Shown: piece after piece, positions 1 through 7,703 of the stretch
Layout of the letters: every line of letters begins with the position of its first letter
Position numbering within the stretch: position 1 is the stretch's first letter
Assembly (NCBI GenBank): GCA_019313105.1
Contig: JAFDBW010000219.1
Location: forward strand, 1 to 9,160
Direction of reading: 5' to 3'
DNA: 9,160 nt
From: Deltaproteobacteria bacterium
Lineage (GTDB): Bacteria > Desulfobacterota > Desulfuromonadia > Desulfuromonadales > BM103
The notes under the pieces: generated by a model
What the model saw: only the letters and a program-made list of their open reading frames with translations
What the model was told of the DNA's origin: nothing
Database searches by the model: none
Made by a program: the position numbers and the translations under genes

Positions 1-305
1 CCCTGCTGGCGATCCCGGACCGGATCGGTTCGCACTGGCTGGCCCACCTGTCTGCACCACTGGCGGCAACGGCAGCGCAACCCTACATTATTCTACACCC
101 GGCCCTGGCGGCTCGGCTGGGACTGGCTGAAGGCGATCGGGCGCGCCTGACGACTCATTTTGGCCACTGTACGGTCGTGGTCCATGTCGAGCCGGGCATG
201 GTTGAAGACCAAGTCCTGGCGCCGCAGCTCTGGGATACCGCCCTCGAAGGGATGGTGCCCGGCAGCCGCTGTGAGTGCCGTCTCGACAAGGAGGTCAAGG
301 CATGA
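1..305 (+). CDS. nuoG: NADH-quinone oxidoreductase subunit G, C-terminal end (partial)
   Basis: An open frame with its first full codon at position 3 enters from the left edge and ends at TGA 303-305, giving the last 100 residues. The stretch reading IILHPALAARLGLAEGD, followed by a beta-rich segment ending near VEPGMVEDQVLAPQLW, fits the molydopterin-dinucleotide-binding beta-barrel that closes NuoG and related molybdopterin oxidoreductases. NuoG is the large iron-sulfur subunit of the peripheral arm, which passes electrons from NADH/FMN toward NuoI. The identification rests on this domain and on the position directly before nuoH, the normal gene order. Its stop overlaps the nuoH start (ATGA). 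The catalytic and cluster-binding parts lie outside the window. A different molybdopterin-family protein is formally possible but unlikely here. Confidence 0.85.
   Translation, partial: LLAIPDRIGSHWLAHLSAPLAATAAQPYIILHPALAARLGLAEGDRARLTTHFGHCTVVVHVEPGMVEDQVLAPQLWDTALEGMVPGSRCECRLDKEVKA
288..295 (+). promoter_or_regulatory. Ribosome binding site that sets the nuoH start
   Basis: AAGGAGGT lies 6 bases before ATG 302. It is a near-perfect Shine-Dalgarno sequence and decides for ATG 302 over the in-frame GTG at 275, which would make the gene run 31 bases into nuoG. Confidence 0.85.
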
Positions 306-1294
306 ATGAGATGCTCATCAGCCTGGCCCTGATCCTAGTCAAGCTTGGCCTGATCTTTGGCGTGGTCCTTACCATGGCGGCCTACCTGGTGCTGGCCGAG
401 CGCAAGATCCTCGGTCGCATGCAGCTGCGTTACGGGCCGAACCGGATCGGTCCCGGCGGCATGATTGAGCCGATGTGTGACGTCATCAAGTTGATCACCA
501 AGGAGGACTTTATTCCGGACCGGGCCGACAAGTGGGTGTTTCTGTTTGCGCCCGGCCTGACCGCGCTGACCGCTCTGCTCAGTTTTGCCGTGGTGCCTTT
601 CGCACCACCTTTGACGCTGTTCGGTCGTGAAATTCCAATGGTGGTCTGCGACCTGAATATCGGGCTGCTCTACATTTTCGGGCTCTCATCGCTGGCGGTC
701 TACGGCGTGGTGCTCGGGGGCTGGGCGTCCAACTCGAAGTATTCCCTGCTCGGTGCCATGCGCGGCCTGGCGCAGCTGTTGTCTTACGAACTGGCCCTAG
801 GCCTGGCGCTGGTGCCGGTGGTGATGAGCGCGAAATCCTTCTCGCTGACCGAGATTGTCATGGCCCAGTCAACCTGGCCGAATATTCTGCAGCACCCCCT
901 GGCCTTCATTATCTTCATGATCAGCGTGACTGCCGAATCGAAGCGGACGCCGTTCGATATGCCGGAGGCGGAAAACGAGATCGTCGCCGGATTCCACACC
1001 GAGTATTCCGGTATGCGCTTGGGCCTGTTCTTCGTCGGGGAATACAGCAACCTGATCGTCATCGGTGCCATGACCACGGTGTTTTTCCTCGGTGGCTGGC
1101 ACGGGCCGTTCCTGCCGCCGGTCGTCTGGTTCATCATGAAGGTGCTGTTCGTCGCCTTTATCTTTATCTGGATGCGCGGCAGCATGCCGAGGCCGCGTTA
1201 CGATCAGCTCATGCATTTTGGCTGGAAGGTGCTTATCCCGCTGGCGCTGCTGAACGTGGTGGTGAGCGGGGCGATAAGGATTGCGCTGAACTAA
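302..1294 (+). CDS. nuoH: NADH-quinone oxidoreductase subunit H
   Basis: The 330-residue integral membrane subunit (E. coli NuoH is about 325) builds much of the quinone-binding chamber and joins the peripheral to the membrane arm. Seen in the sequence: the family signature AERKILGRMQLRYGPNRIGP at residues 32-51, GLAQLLSYEL at 155-164 with Glu163, and the acidic loop TPFDMPEAENEIVAGFHTEY at 216-235 with Asp219, Glu222, Glu224, Glu226 and Glu234. The C-terminal RGSMPRPRYDQLMHFGWK spans 292-309. Several hydrophobic helices (for example 5-30, 82-100, 121-141, 160-175, 200-210, 240-263, 277-291, 308-328) match the multi-helix fold. The acidic loop is the proposed route linking quinone to the first proton channel (family knowledge). 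Start ATG 302 is chosen because of the strong ribosome binding site and the ATGA overlap with nuoG. A hairpin repeat follows the stop. Confidence 0.98.
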   Translation: MNEMLISLALILVKLGLIFGVVLTMAAYLVLAERKILGRMQLRYGPNRIGPGGMIEPMCDVIKLITKEDFIPDRADKWVFLFAPGLTALTALLSFAVVPFAPPLTLFGREIPMVVCDLNIGLLYIFGLSSLAVYGVVLGGWASNSKYSLLGAMRGLAQLLSYELALGLALVPVVMSAKSFSLTEIVMAQSTWPNILQHPLAFIIFMISVTAESKRTPFDMPEAENEIVAGFHTEYSGMRLGLFFVGEYSNLIVIGAMTTVFFLGGWHGPFLPPVVWFIMKVLFVAFIFIWMRGSMPRPRYDQLMHFGWKVLIPLALLNVVVSGAIRIALN

Positions 1295-1311
1295 CGTGGC
1301 GGTGAATTTGC

Positions 1312-1381
1312 CACCAAGGCACGAAGTCACAAAGTAAAGCGTCAGGTTGTTTGTTTCACTTGGTGTCTTTGGGCGTTTGTA
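1312..1381 (+). repeat. Imperfect hairpin repeat, copy 1 (nuoH-nuoI spacer)
   Basis: The left arm 1312-1340 (begins CACCAAGGCACGAAGTCAC) and the right arm 1353-1381 pair over 29 positions with about 20 Watson-Crick matches around a 12-base loop. The left arm matches the left arm of the repeat at 1946-1974 at 25 of 29 positions. It fills most of the 111-base gap between nuoH and nuoI. There is no T-tract after the right arm, so it does not look like a normal terminator. A smaller alternative stem, GTGGC 1296-1300 with GCCAC 1310-1314, sits just before it. Confidence 0.85.
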
Positions 1382-1405
1382 GCGAGCTGGTTAAGAGCTG
1401 GATTT

Positions 1406-1939
1406 ATGAGAAATTTTTGGCGTGACATAAAAGGAACCCTGCAGCCCTTCTGGATCACTCTCGGCTATCTCTTCAAGAAGCCGGTGACGATCCAGTATCC
1501 GGAAGAGAAGCGCACGCCGCCGCCGCGCTACCGGGCACGCCTGGTGCTGACCCGAGATCCGAACGGTGGCGAACGTTGCGTGGCCTGCCAGCTGTGCAGT
1601 GCCGCATGCCCGGTTGACTGCATCTCCATGCAGGCAGCAGAGGATGAGGACGGCCGCCGTTATGCGGCCTGGTTCCGGATCAACTTCTCGCGCTGTATCT
1701 TCTGCGGTCTTTGTACCGAGGCCTGTCCGACCCTGGCTATCCAGACCACGGCGGACTACGAGATCTGTAACCGCGAGGTCCTCAACCTGGTTTACGAGAA
1801 GCAAGACCTGCTGATTGAGAGTGGTGGCAAGGACACGGAATACAACTTCTACAAGCACTCGGGGATCGGTGTGGCCCAGGTGCGCGGAGAAGGTGAAGAA
1901 GAACACGGGCCGGTGGACCCGAAAAGTTTGATGCCTTGA
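1406..1939 (+). CDS. nuoI: NADH-quinone oxidoreductase subunit I (2x[4Fe-4S])
   Basis: The 177-residue ferredoxin-like subunit carries the last two 4Fe-4S clusters (N6a and N6b) that hand electrons to cluster N2 and the quinone site. Two CxxCxxCxxxCP motifs are intact: Cys58, Cys61, Cys64, Cys68 and Cys97, Cys100, Cys103, Cys107. The N-terminal helix (about 1-25, WRDIKGTLQPFWITLGYLF) anchors it on NuoH. PRYRARLVLTRDPNG at 40-54, FRINFSRCIFCGLC at 90-103 and the C-terminal EYNFYKHSG resemble E. coli NuoI (180 residues) strongly. ATG 1406 has only a weak AAGAG-like ribosome site, unlike its neighbours. The gene is also the only one in the window isolated on both sides by spacers (111 and 85 bases), each filled by a copy of the same hairpin repeat. 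Confidence 0.98.
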   Translation: MRNFWRDIKGTLQPFWITLGYLFKKPVTIQYPEEKRTPPPRYRARLVLTRDPNGGERCVACQLCSAACPVDCISMQAAEDEDGRRYAAWFRINFSRCIFCGLCTEACPTLAIQTTADYEICNREVLNLVYEKQDLLIESGGKDTEYNFYKHSGIGVAQVRGEGEEEHGPVDPKSLMP

Positions 1940-1945
1940 CTCTCT

Positions 1946-2012
1946 CACAAAGACACGAAGGCACAAAGTAAATCAATCTCTGTTTTCTCTTTGTGTCTTT
2001 GAGCCATAGTGG
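1946..2012 (+). repeat. Imperfect hairpin repeat, copy 2 (nuoI-nuoJ spacer)
   Basis: The left arm 1946-1974 (begins CACAAAGACACGAAGGCAC) and the right arm about 1983-2012 (contains CTTTGTGTCTTTG) form a hairpin whose best inner block pairs 12 of 15 positions. The left arm is 25/29 identical to that of the repeat at 1312-1340, and the right arms share a TGTGTCTTTGRGC-like core. It begins 6 bases after the nuoI stop and ends 12 bases before the nuoJ start, so it may affect nuoJ translation or transcript processing. Confidence 0.85.
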
Positions 2013-2024
2013 CCAAACAGGAAT

Positions 2025-2531
2025 ATGACAACAGTTCTTTTCTACATACTCGGGTTCATCATGCTGACAGCGACCCTGCTCTGCATTACGCGGCGCAATC
2101 CGGTGCATGCGGTGATCTACCTAGTCGCTGGTTTCTTCGCCTTGGCATTGATGTTTTACCTGCTCGGTGCGCCGCTGGCCGCTGCCTGGCAGATCATCGT
2201 TTACGCAGGGGCGATTATGGTGCTGTTCCTGTTTATCATCATGATGCTCGGCCTGGCGCCGCAAGAAACTCCGGAAGGGCCGGGCTGGCGCCGCTGGGGA
2301 CCTCTGGTGCTGCTTTCGGCGAGCCTGATGGTCTGCACGGTGCTACTGATCATGCAGGACCCGGCAGCGGGCAAGGAGATCGGCGATTTCTACCTGGCGC
2401 CGCAGGCGGTCGGTGAATCACTTTTCGGCCGCTACGTCCTGGCGGTGGAGATGGTCTCATTCCAGCTGCTCTTTGCCACTATCGGCGCCTACCTGCTCGG
2501 GCGGCCCCTGTCGAAGGGAGAGGGACAATGA
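2025..2531 (+). CDS. nuoJ: NADH-quinone oxidoreductase subunit J
   Basis: The 168-residue membrane subunit has five predicted helices (about 3-21, 28-48, 55-76, 92-111, 138-159). RNPVHAVIYLVAG at 24-36 and the third helix AWQIIVYAGAIMVLFLFIIM (54-73) are family hallmarks. Tyr60-Ala-Gly-Ala marks the place where the helix switches between alpha and pi-bulge forms in solved complex I structures, a step thought to gate proton transfer toward NuoK (family knowledge). It is a little shorter than E. coli NuoJ (184). ATG 2025 has AGGA only 2-3 bases upstream, unusually close, and the hairpin repeat lies just before it, so translation start here may be weak. The end overlaps nuoK by ATGA. Confidence 0.97.
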   Translation: MTTVLFYILGFIMLTATLLCITRRNPVHAVIYLVAGFFALALMFYLLGAPLAAAWQIIVYAGAIMVLFLFIIMMLGLAPQETPEGPGWRRWGPLVLLSASLMVCTVLLIMQDPAAGKEIGDFYLAPQAVGESLFGRYVLAVEMVSFQLLFATIGAYLLGRPLSKGEGQ

Positions 2532-2833
2532 TGATTCCCTTCGGCCACGCTTTAAGCTTTGCCGCAGCGCTCTTTGTGCTCGGCCTGACCTGCGTGCTGC
2601 TGCGCCGCCAGGTCATCATGATCCTGATCGGTGTGGAGATCATGCTGAATGCCGCGTCGCTGGTCTTTGTTTCTGCTTCGGCGTACTGGCAGCAGGTGGA
2701 TGGCCAGGTGTTCGTGATTCTGCTCATGGCAATTACCGCGGCAGAGGTTGCCGTGGCGCTGGCAATGGTGGTCTATTTGTGGCGACGCAAGCGTACCCTA
2801 GTCGCCGATGAATTCAACGGGATGTCCGGATGA
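2528..2833 (+). CDS. nuoK: NADH-quinone oxidoreductase subunit K
   Basis: This is a 101-residue, three-helix subunit (about 3-23, 30-50, 60-85), the normal size for the family. The two conserved buried glutamates of the proton path are present: Glu37 in IGVEIMLNAA and Glu73 in TAAEVAVALA, matching E. coli Glu36 and Glu72. The Arg26-Arg27 pair in the loop after helix 1 is also there. It starts ATGATG; the first ATG (2528) overlaps the nuoJ stop, the second (2531) is an alternative one residue shorter. A GGGAGAGG ribosome site sits just upstream. Its stop overlaps the nuoL start by ATGA. Confidence 0.98.
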   Translation: MMIPFGHALSFAAALFVLGLTCVLLRRQVIMILIGVEIMLNAASLVFVSASAYWQQVDGQVFVILLMAITAAEVAVALAMVVYLWRRKRTLVADEFNGMSG

Positions 2834-4710
2834 GCGAGTCGCTACTCTTCCTCATACCTCTGCTGCCGCTCTGCTGTGCAGTCATCAACATGCTGTTCGG
2901 CATGCGCCTGCCGCGCCTGTTCGCCGAGATCATGGCGGTGACCGGTGTCGCCGGAGCCTTCCTGCTGACGATCCTGTTCTGGGGTTATGCCGAGGGTGAG
3001 GGGACCCGAGTGGTCATCTTTACCTGGCTCAACAGCGGCGCCGTCGATGTCTCCTTTGCCATGAATTTCGATCGACTGGCGGCACCGATGACGCTGATGG
3101 TGACCGGGGTTGCGACCCTGATCCATCTCTACGCCGTCGGCTACATGCACGAAGAGAACGACTACGCACGCTTCTTCGGCTTGCTCAACCTGTTCGTCTT
3201 TGCCATGCTGGCGATTATTCTTGCCGACAACCTGCTGGTGCTTTTTCTCGGCTGGGAAGGAGTGGGCCTCTGTTCCTACGGCCTGATCGGCTTCTGGTAT
3301 CGCAAGCTCGAGAATGCCAAGGCCGGCACCAAGGCCTTTCTGGTTACCCGGGTTGGCGATGTTTTTCTGGCCATCGCTCTGCTCTGGCTGTTTGCCGCTA
3401 CCGGTACTTTGAACATCAGCGAGATCAACGCCCAGGCCGCTTCGATTTCACCGGGAGTGGTGATTGTCCTGAGCCTGCTCCTGCTGCTCGGCGCCTGCGG
3501 CAAGTCGGCGCAGTTACCGCTGATGACCTGGCTGGCCGATGCCATGGCCGGGCCGACGCCGGTGTCGGCCCTGATCCATGCCGCGACCATGGTCACGGCC
3601 GGCGTCTACCTGCTCTGCCGTCTCTTCCCCCTGGTCTCTATCTCCACAGTCGGCATGACGGCAATTACCGCGATCGGTGCCCTGACCGCACTGTATGCGG
3701 CAACCTGTGCCATGGCGCAGCGCGAGATCAAGCGTGTGCTGGCCTATTCGACGATGAGCCAGGTCGGCTACATGTTCATGGCGGTCGGTGCCGGCACGGT
3801 CACCGGCGCGATGTTCCACCTGCTGACCCACGCCTTCTTCAAGGCGGTGCTCTTCATGGCCGCCGGCTGCGTGATTCACCTGGCCGGAGATGAAAACGAC
3901 ATTTACAAGATGGGCGGCATGGCCCGGCGTGGCCCGGTGGAGCTCTTCTGGGTGTTCCTTGCCGGCGCTGTCTGCTTGGCCGGTCTGCCTCTGACCGGCG
4001 GATTCTTCTCCAAGGACGGCATCCTGTTGGCGCTGTTCACTCATCCTGACCCGACCTACCGGGTCTTCTGGCTGATCGGTGTTCTGACAGCTCTTTTGAC
4101 CGCGTTCTATACTTTCCGCCTGGTCTACCTGGTGTTCGCCGGCGAGTGGCGTGGCACTGGTCACCCGCACGCCATCCCGTTGCAGATGCGCTGGCCGCTC
4201 TGGCCGCTGGCTCTGCTCGGTCTGATTGGCGGCATGTTGAACCTGCCGGCCTTGGTCGGCGGTGACGAAATGCTGCATCACTGGTACGGCGACCTGGCCG
4301 GCCGGGCGGTAACGGCAAGTCACAGTACCGAGTGGATGCTGATCGGATTTGCGGTCGCAATTGTCGCTCTCGGCTGGTTTGCCGCGCACTGGCGTTATCG
4401 AAACTACCGGCCCCCCGTGGAGAACCGGGTCAGCCGGTTCCTGCTCAACGGCTGGCAGTCAGACGCCCTGGTCGACTGCCTGTTGGTCAGGCCCTTCACG
4501 GCGATGGCACGCTTCTGCTCCAGCGGCTGTGACCGTTCCCTGTTTGATGGCACCCTCGAGGGGCTGGCGAAGATGGCCACCCGGTACAGCGCCTTGCTGG
4601 TGCAGCTGGCGACCGGGCGTGCAACGACTTACCTGTCGGCTTTTGCCTGGGGTTTCCTGGTTCTGCTTGGCTGGTTCCTGTTGAAACTGGTCAACGGGGG
4701 AGGGCACTGA
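2830..4710 (+). CDS. nuoL: NADH-quinone oxidoreductase subunit L (distal proton pump)
   Basis: The 626-residue antiporter-like subunit (E. coli about 613) forms the far end of the membrane arm. Key residues are intact: Glu143 in LGWEGVGLCSY, Lys225 in ACGKSAQLPLMTWLADAMAG, His250 in SALIHAATMVTAGVY, His330, His334 and Lys338 in FHLLTHAFFKAVLFMAAG, and Lys395/Asp396 in GGFFSKDGIL. These form the central hydrophilic axis used for proton transfer. The C-terminal part (about 530-600) supplies the long lateral helix that runs along NuoM and NuoN, and a last transmembrane helix lies near 601-620. The Glu143/Lys225 pair, the order after nuoK, and the C-terminal extension separate it from nuoM and nuoN. 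ATG 2830 overlaps the nuoK stop; a GGGA motif lies 7 bases upstream. Confidence 0.98.
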   Translation: MSESLLFLIPLLPLCCAVINMLFGMRLPRLFAEIMAVTGVAGAFLLTILFWGYAEGEGTRVVIFTWLNSGAVDVSFAMNFDRLAAPMTLMVTGVATLIHLYAVGYMHEENDYARFFGLLNLFVFAMLAIILADNLLVLFLGWEGVGLCSYGLIGFWYRKLENAKAGTKAFLVTRVGDVFLAIALLWLFAATGTLNISEINAQAASISPGVVIVLSLLLLLGACGKSAQLPLMTWLADAMAGPTPVSALIHAATMVTAGVYLLCRLFPLVSISTVGMTAITAIGALTALYAATCAMAQREIKRVLAYSTMSQVGYMFMAVGAGTVTGAMFHLLTHAFFKAVLFMAAGCVIHLAGDENDIYKMGGMARRGPVELFWVFLAGAVCLAGLPLTGGFFSKDGILLALFTHPDPTYRVFWLIGVLTALLTAFYTFRLVYLVFAGEWRGTGHPHAIPLQMRWPLWPLALLGLIGGMLNLPALVGGDEMLHHWYGDLAGRAVTASHSTEWMLIGFAVAIVALGWFAAHWRYRNYRPPVENRVSRFLLNGWQSDALVDCLLVRPFTAMARFCSSGCDRSLFDGTLEGLAKMATRYSALLVQLATGRATTYLSAFAWGFLVLLGWFLLKLVNGGGH

Positions 4711-6200
4711 TGAACGCATTTGCCAACCTCCCGCAATTCCCCTGGATGAGTCTGCTGATCATGATCCCGCTTTGTGGCGCCCTGCTCTGTCTGCTGCACG
4801 GCAAGCGTACGAATGACTGTCGCGGCCTGGCGCTGGCGACCGCGCTGGCCACCTTCGGCGTCGCCCTCTACCTGTTTGTCTGCCACGGCCAGGGCAGCGA
4901 GCGCTGGCTGCTTTACGAGGATGTCAACTGGATTCCGGCGTACGGTATCCGCTACGTCCTGGCGATGGACGGTATCGCCCTGCTGATGGTTCTGCTCACC
5001 GCATTCATGCAGATATCCGCGGTTCTGCTGGCCTGGCGTGTCGAGCGGCACGTCGGCAGCTTCTTTGCCCTGCTGCTGCTTTTGGAAAGCGGCCTGATGG
5101 GAATTTTCCTCGCCTACGATCTGGTACTCTTCTACCTGTTCTGGGAAGTCGCACTGATCCCGATGTTTTTCCTGATCAGTGTCTGGGGCGGCGAGCAGCG
5201 TCGCCGCACCGCGCTCAAGTTCTTCCTTTACACCCTGATCGGCAGTCTCTGCATGCTGGTGGCGATCATCGCGCTCTACCAGATAAACGGAGCCCAGACC
5301 GGCGCTTACACCCTTGTCATCGGCGATCTACTGAAAACACAATTGACCGCTGCCCAGGAAGGCTGGCTTTTTGCCGGGTTCCTGGCCGCCTTTGTCGTCA
5401 AGTCGCCGCTGGTGCCGTTCCATACCTGGCTGACCGATGCCCTGACCGAGGCGCCGGCCGCCGGTTCTCTGGACCTGACCGGCCTGCTGCTCAAGACCGG
5501 AATCTACGGCCTGATCCGTGTCGCCTTCCCGCTGTTCCCCAACGCCACGGCCGATTTCCTGCCGATTCTCGGCATCCTGGCCTTGGTCGGATTATTCCAT
5601 GCTGCCTGGAGCGCCTATCATCAGGATGACATCAAGCGCCTGCTGGCCTACTCGTCGATCTCCCATCTCGGCTTGGTCTTGCTGGGCCTGGCCGCCTGGC
5701 AGTTGACCGCCTGGGAGGGCAGTATCCTGTTGATGGTCACCCACGGCATCACAACCGGTGCCCTGTTCGTGCTGGTGGCCTTGATCCGTGAACGTACCGG
5801 AACCCGCAGCATGCAGGAGCTTGGCGGTCTCTGGGGGCAGGCACCCTGTCTGTCGGCGCTCTTCCTGCTCTTTTCGCTGGCTTCGCTCGGCCTGCCGGGA
5901 CTGGCCAACTTCGCCGGCGAGATCCTTGTCCTGCTCGGCACCTTCCAGGAACATCCGGTCTGGGCGGTTGTTGCGCTGCTTGGCGTGGTGTTTGCCGCGG
6001 CGTACATGCTGCGCTTGGTGCAGGGGGTCATCTGGGGTCCGGCCAAAGCCGAACGCACTCTGCCCGACCTGACCATGCGCGAGTGGTTGATGCTGCTGCC
6101 GATGGCGATTCTGGTGGTCTGGCTCGGTCTTTACCCGGCGCCGTTCCTGGCGCCGCTGCACGGTGCTGTCGCCACCCTGCTGGCCGGAGGTCTGCCATGA
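4710..6200 (+). CDS. nuoM: NADH-quinone oxidoreductase subunit M (proton pump)
   Basis: The 496-residue antiporter-like subunit (E. coli 509) is the middle of the three proton pumps. Functional residues are present: Glu146 in FWEVALIPMFFLISVWG, Lys231 in VVKSPLVPFHTWLTDA, Lys262 in LLLKTGIYGLIR, His345 in MVTHGITTGALF, and Glu404 in NFAGEILVLLG, the terminal acidic residue typical of NuoM. DIKRLLAYSSISHLG at 307-321 is the shared antiporter-family motif. The start ATG 4710 shares one base with the nuoL stop (TGATG) and has a GGGGGAGGG ribosome site 5 bases upstream. It ends in an ATGA overlap with nuoN. Confidence 0.98.
   Translation: MNAFANLPQFPWMSLLIMIPLCGALLCLLHGKRTNDCRGLALATALATFGVALYLFVCHGQGSERWLLYEDVNWIPAYGIRYVLAMDGIALLMVLLTAFMQISAVLLAWRVERHVGSFFALLLLLESGLMGIFLAYDLVLFYLFWEVALIPMFFLISVWGGEQRRRTALKFFLYTLIGSLCMLVAIIALYQINGAQTGAYTLVIGDLLKTQLTAAQEGWLFAGFLAAFVVKSPLVPFHTWLTDALTEAPAAGSLDLTGLLLKTGIYGLIRVAFPLFPNATADFLPILGILALVGLFHAAWSAYHQDDIKRLLAYSSISHLGLVLLGLAAWQLTAWEGSILLMVTHGITTGALFVLVALIRERTGTRSMQELGGLWGQAPCLSALFLLFSLASLGLPGLANFAGEILVLLGTFQEHPVWAVVALLGVVFAAAYMLRLVQGVIWGPAKAERTLPDLTMREWLMLLPMAILVVWLGLYPAPFLAPLHGAVATLLAGGLP
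6186..6191 (+). promoter_or_regulatory. Ribosome binding site that sets the nuoN start
   Basis: GGAGGT lies 5 bases before ATG 6197 and inside the end of nuoM. It supports 6197 over an upstream in-frame start near 6083, which would add 38 residues that do not look like NuoN and would overlap nuoM by more than 110 bases. Confidence 0.8.
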
Positions 6201-7615
6201 GCTTGTCAGATCTGCTCGCGATGCTGCCGATATTGATCCTGGCCTTCGGCGCCACGGCCATTCTGATGGCCGGAGCCTGGTACCGTGAACCGCTGCCGCT
6301 ACTGGCTGGTGGTATTGTCACCGCGCTGCTGGGCGCGTTATCCGCCGGCCTGGTCACCCCGCCTGTCCCGGAAATTGCCGGGCTCTTCAGTGCCGGGGGG
6401 TACGCCCGTTTTTACACGATTCTCTGGTCGCTGCTGGCTGCTGCCGGCCTGATGACGGGTAGTCGCTACATTATCGAAAAACGGATCGGGGCTGGCGAAT
6501 ATGTCTCCCTGGTTCTGTATGCAGCGGCCGGCATGGCGCTGCTTTCTTCTGCGACGCACCTGGTTGGCCTGTTCATCGCCCTGGAGACCTTCACCCTGGC
6601 GTTCTACATCCTGATCGCCAGCAACCGTAATTGTGCACTGGCCGCCGAGGCCGGGCTCAAGTACCTGCTTCTGGGAGCCGTGGCGACCGGGTTCATGGCT
6701 TTCGGCATTGCCTTGATCTATGCTGCCTCCGGCTCACTGGTGCTGCCCGACGCGGTCATGCGCCTGAAGGCTGAGACCGGCGAACTGCAGGCTTGGGGCC
6801 TGCTTGGCTGGGGCATGATCCTGATTGCGGTTGGTTTCAAGATCTCCCTGGCACCCTTCCATCTCTGGACGCCCGATGTCTACCAGGGGGCTCCGGCCCC
6901 GGTCACGGGTCTGCTGGCGACCGGTTCCAAGGGTGCCGTGGTTGCCGCGCTGGTCGGGCTGCTGGCGATGTCCGGACCGGTCTGGAACGATCTGACCGAC
7001 CTGGTCTGGCTGCTCGCGGCCCTGACCATGTTGGCCGGCGCCTTCGGCGCGCTCGGGCAGTCCAACCTCAAGCGCCTGCTCGCCTATTCTTCGGTCACTC
7101 ACATGGGGACCCTGCTGGTTGGCGTGCTTTGCCAGACCAGCGAAGGGTTCGCGGCAACAACCTTCTATGTTGTGGTCTACGTGGTGACCAGTCTGGGCGC
7201 TTTTGCCGTGATCGCTTCTCTTGCTGACGGGCGCGGTGAGCCGATGACGTTCGACCAGTGGCGCGGTCTTGGTTACCGCCACCCGGTGCGTTGTGGTGTC
7301 CTGGTGCTGCTTCTCCTTTCGCTAGCCGGTTTACCGGCCACAGCCGGGTTCATGGCAAAATTTGCCGTGTTCCATGCGGCGCTGCAATCCGGCTATATCG
7401 GCCTGCTGATGATCGGTATCCTCGCCTCGGTGATCTCCTTCGCTTTCTACCTGCGCGTCACAATGCTGCTCTTCCAGCCGGACGAGAAAGCTTCCAGCTG
7501 GCACCAAGGGTCGGTTTTCGAGCACACGGTTCTCGCCGTCTGTTCATCGGCCGTCCTGGTGCTCGGGCTCTTCCCCGGGCTGCTTTTCGGCCTGATCCGC
7601 CAGATCCTTCCCTAA
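6197..7615 (+). CDS. nuoN: NADH-quinone oxidoreductase subunit N (proton pump)
   Basis: The 472-residue antiporter-like subunit (E. coli 485) is the pump nearest NuoK. Key residues seen: Glu130 in FIALETFTLAFYIL, Lys155 in AEAGLKYLLLGA, Lys215 in GFKISLAPFHLWTPDVYQ, Lys245 in ATGSKGA, LKRLLAYSSVTHMG at 291-304, and the terminal Lys388 in AGFMAKFAVF, which is lysine in NuoN where NuoM has glutamate. WTPDVYQGAPAPV at 224-236 is diagnostic for NuoN. Many hydrophobic helices cover the whole length. It is the last nuo gene, which is the usual end of the operon. No clear terminator follows directly; the next gene starts 88 bases on, so read-through is possible. Confidence 0.98.
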   Translation: MSLSDLLAMLPILILAFGATAILMAGAWYREPLPLLAGGIVTALLGALSAGLVTPPVPEIAGLFSAGGYARFYTILWSLLAAAGLMTGSRYIIEKRIGAGEYVSLVLYAAAGMALLSSATHLVGLFIALETFTLAFYILIASNRNCALAAEAGLKYLLLGAVATGFMAFGIALIYAASGSLVLPDAVMRLKAETGELQAWGLLGWGMILIAVGFKISLAPFHLWTPDVYQGAPAPVTGLLATGSKGAVVAALVGLLAMSGPVWNDLTDLVWLLAALTMLAGAFGALGQSNLKRLLAYSSVTHMGTLLVGVLCQTSEGFAATTFYVVVYVVTSLGAFAVIASLADGRGEPMTFDQWRGLGYRHPVRCGVLVLLLLSLAGLPATAGFMAKFAVFHAALQSGYIGLLMIGILASVISFAFYLRVTMLLFQPDEKASSWHQGSVFEHTVLAVCSSAVLVLGLFPGLLFGLIRQILP

Positions 7616-7631
7616 AGGCGACCAATCAGGT

Positions 7632-7637
7632 TATAAT
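7632..7637 (+). promoter_or_regulatory. Possible -10 box for the two downstream small genes
   Basis: A perfect TATAAT sits in the nuoN-CoA-binding gene spacer, which is otherwise not AT-rich. No convincing -35 is found 16-18 bases upstream (that stretch reads CCCTAA or TTCCCT at the nuoN end), so a sigma-70 promoter is suggested but not shown. It would let the CoA-binding gene and the DUF1232 gene be transcribed apart from nuo. Confidence 0.4.
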
Positions 7638-7703
7638 AAGGTCGAGCGCGAACGCGTCTCCGCAAAAGTTGTTGGAGGCTGGCTCGTGGTAAGGGGATCA
7701 ACT

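Noticed and set aside
1295..1405. Terminator between nuoH and nuoI
   Set aside because: The hairpin is imperfect and has no following T-run, and nuoI is needed with the rest of the complex, so the transcript most likely continues.
1391..1966. Open frame of 191 codons on the - strand across nuoI
   Set aside because: It mirrors nuoI, whose eight cluster cysteines are intact on the + strand; the antisense product has no recognisable feature.
3514..4389. Long open frame of 291 codons on the - strand within nuoL
   Set aside because: It is fully antisense to a clear nuoL, has a composition rich in Gln, His, Arg and Gly typical of shadow frames in GC-rich DNA, and shows no family motif.
5592..6161. 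Open frame of 189 codons on the - strand within nuoM
   Set aside because: It is a shadow of nuoM with repetitive Gln/Arg-rich composition and no domain features.
6083..6196. N-terminal extension of NuoN by 38 residues
   Set aside because: It lies inside nuoM in another frame, does not look like NuoN, and the GGAGGT site plus ATGA overlap support ATG 6197.
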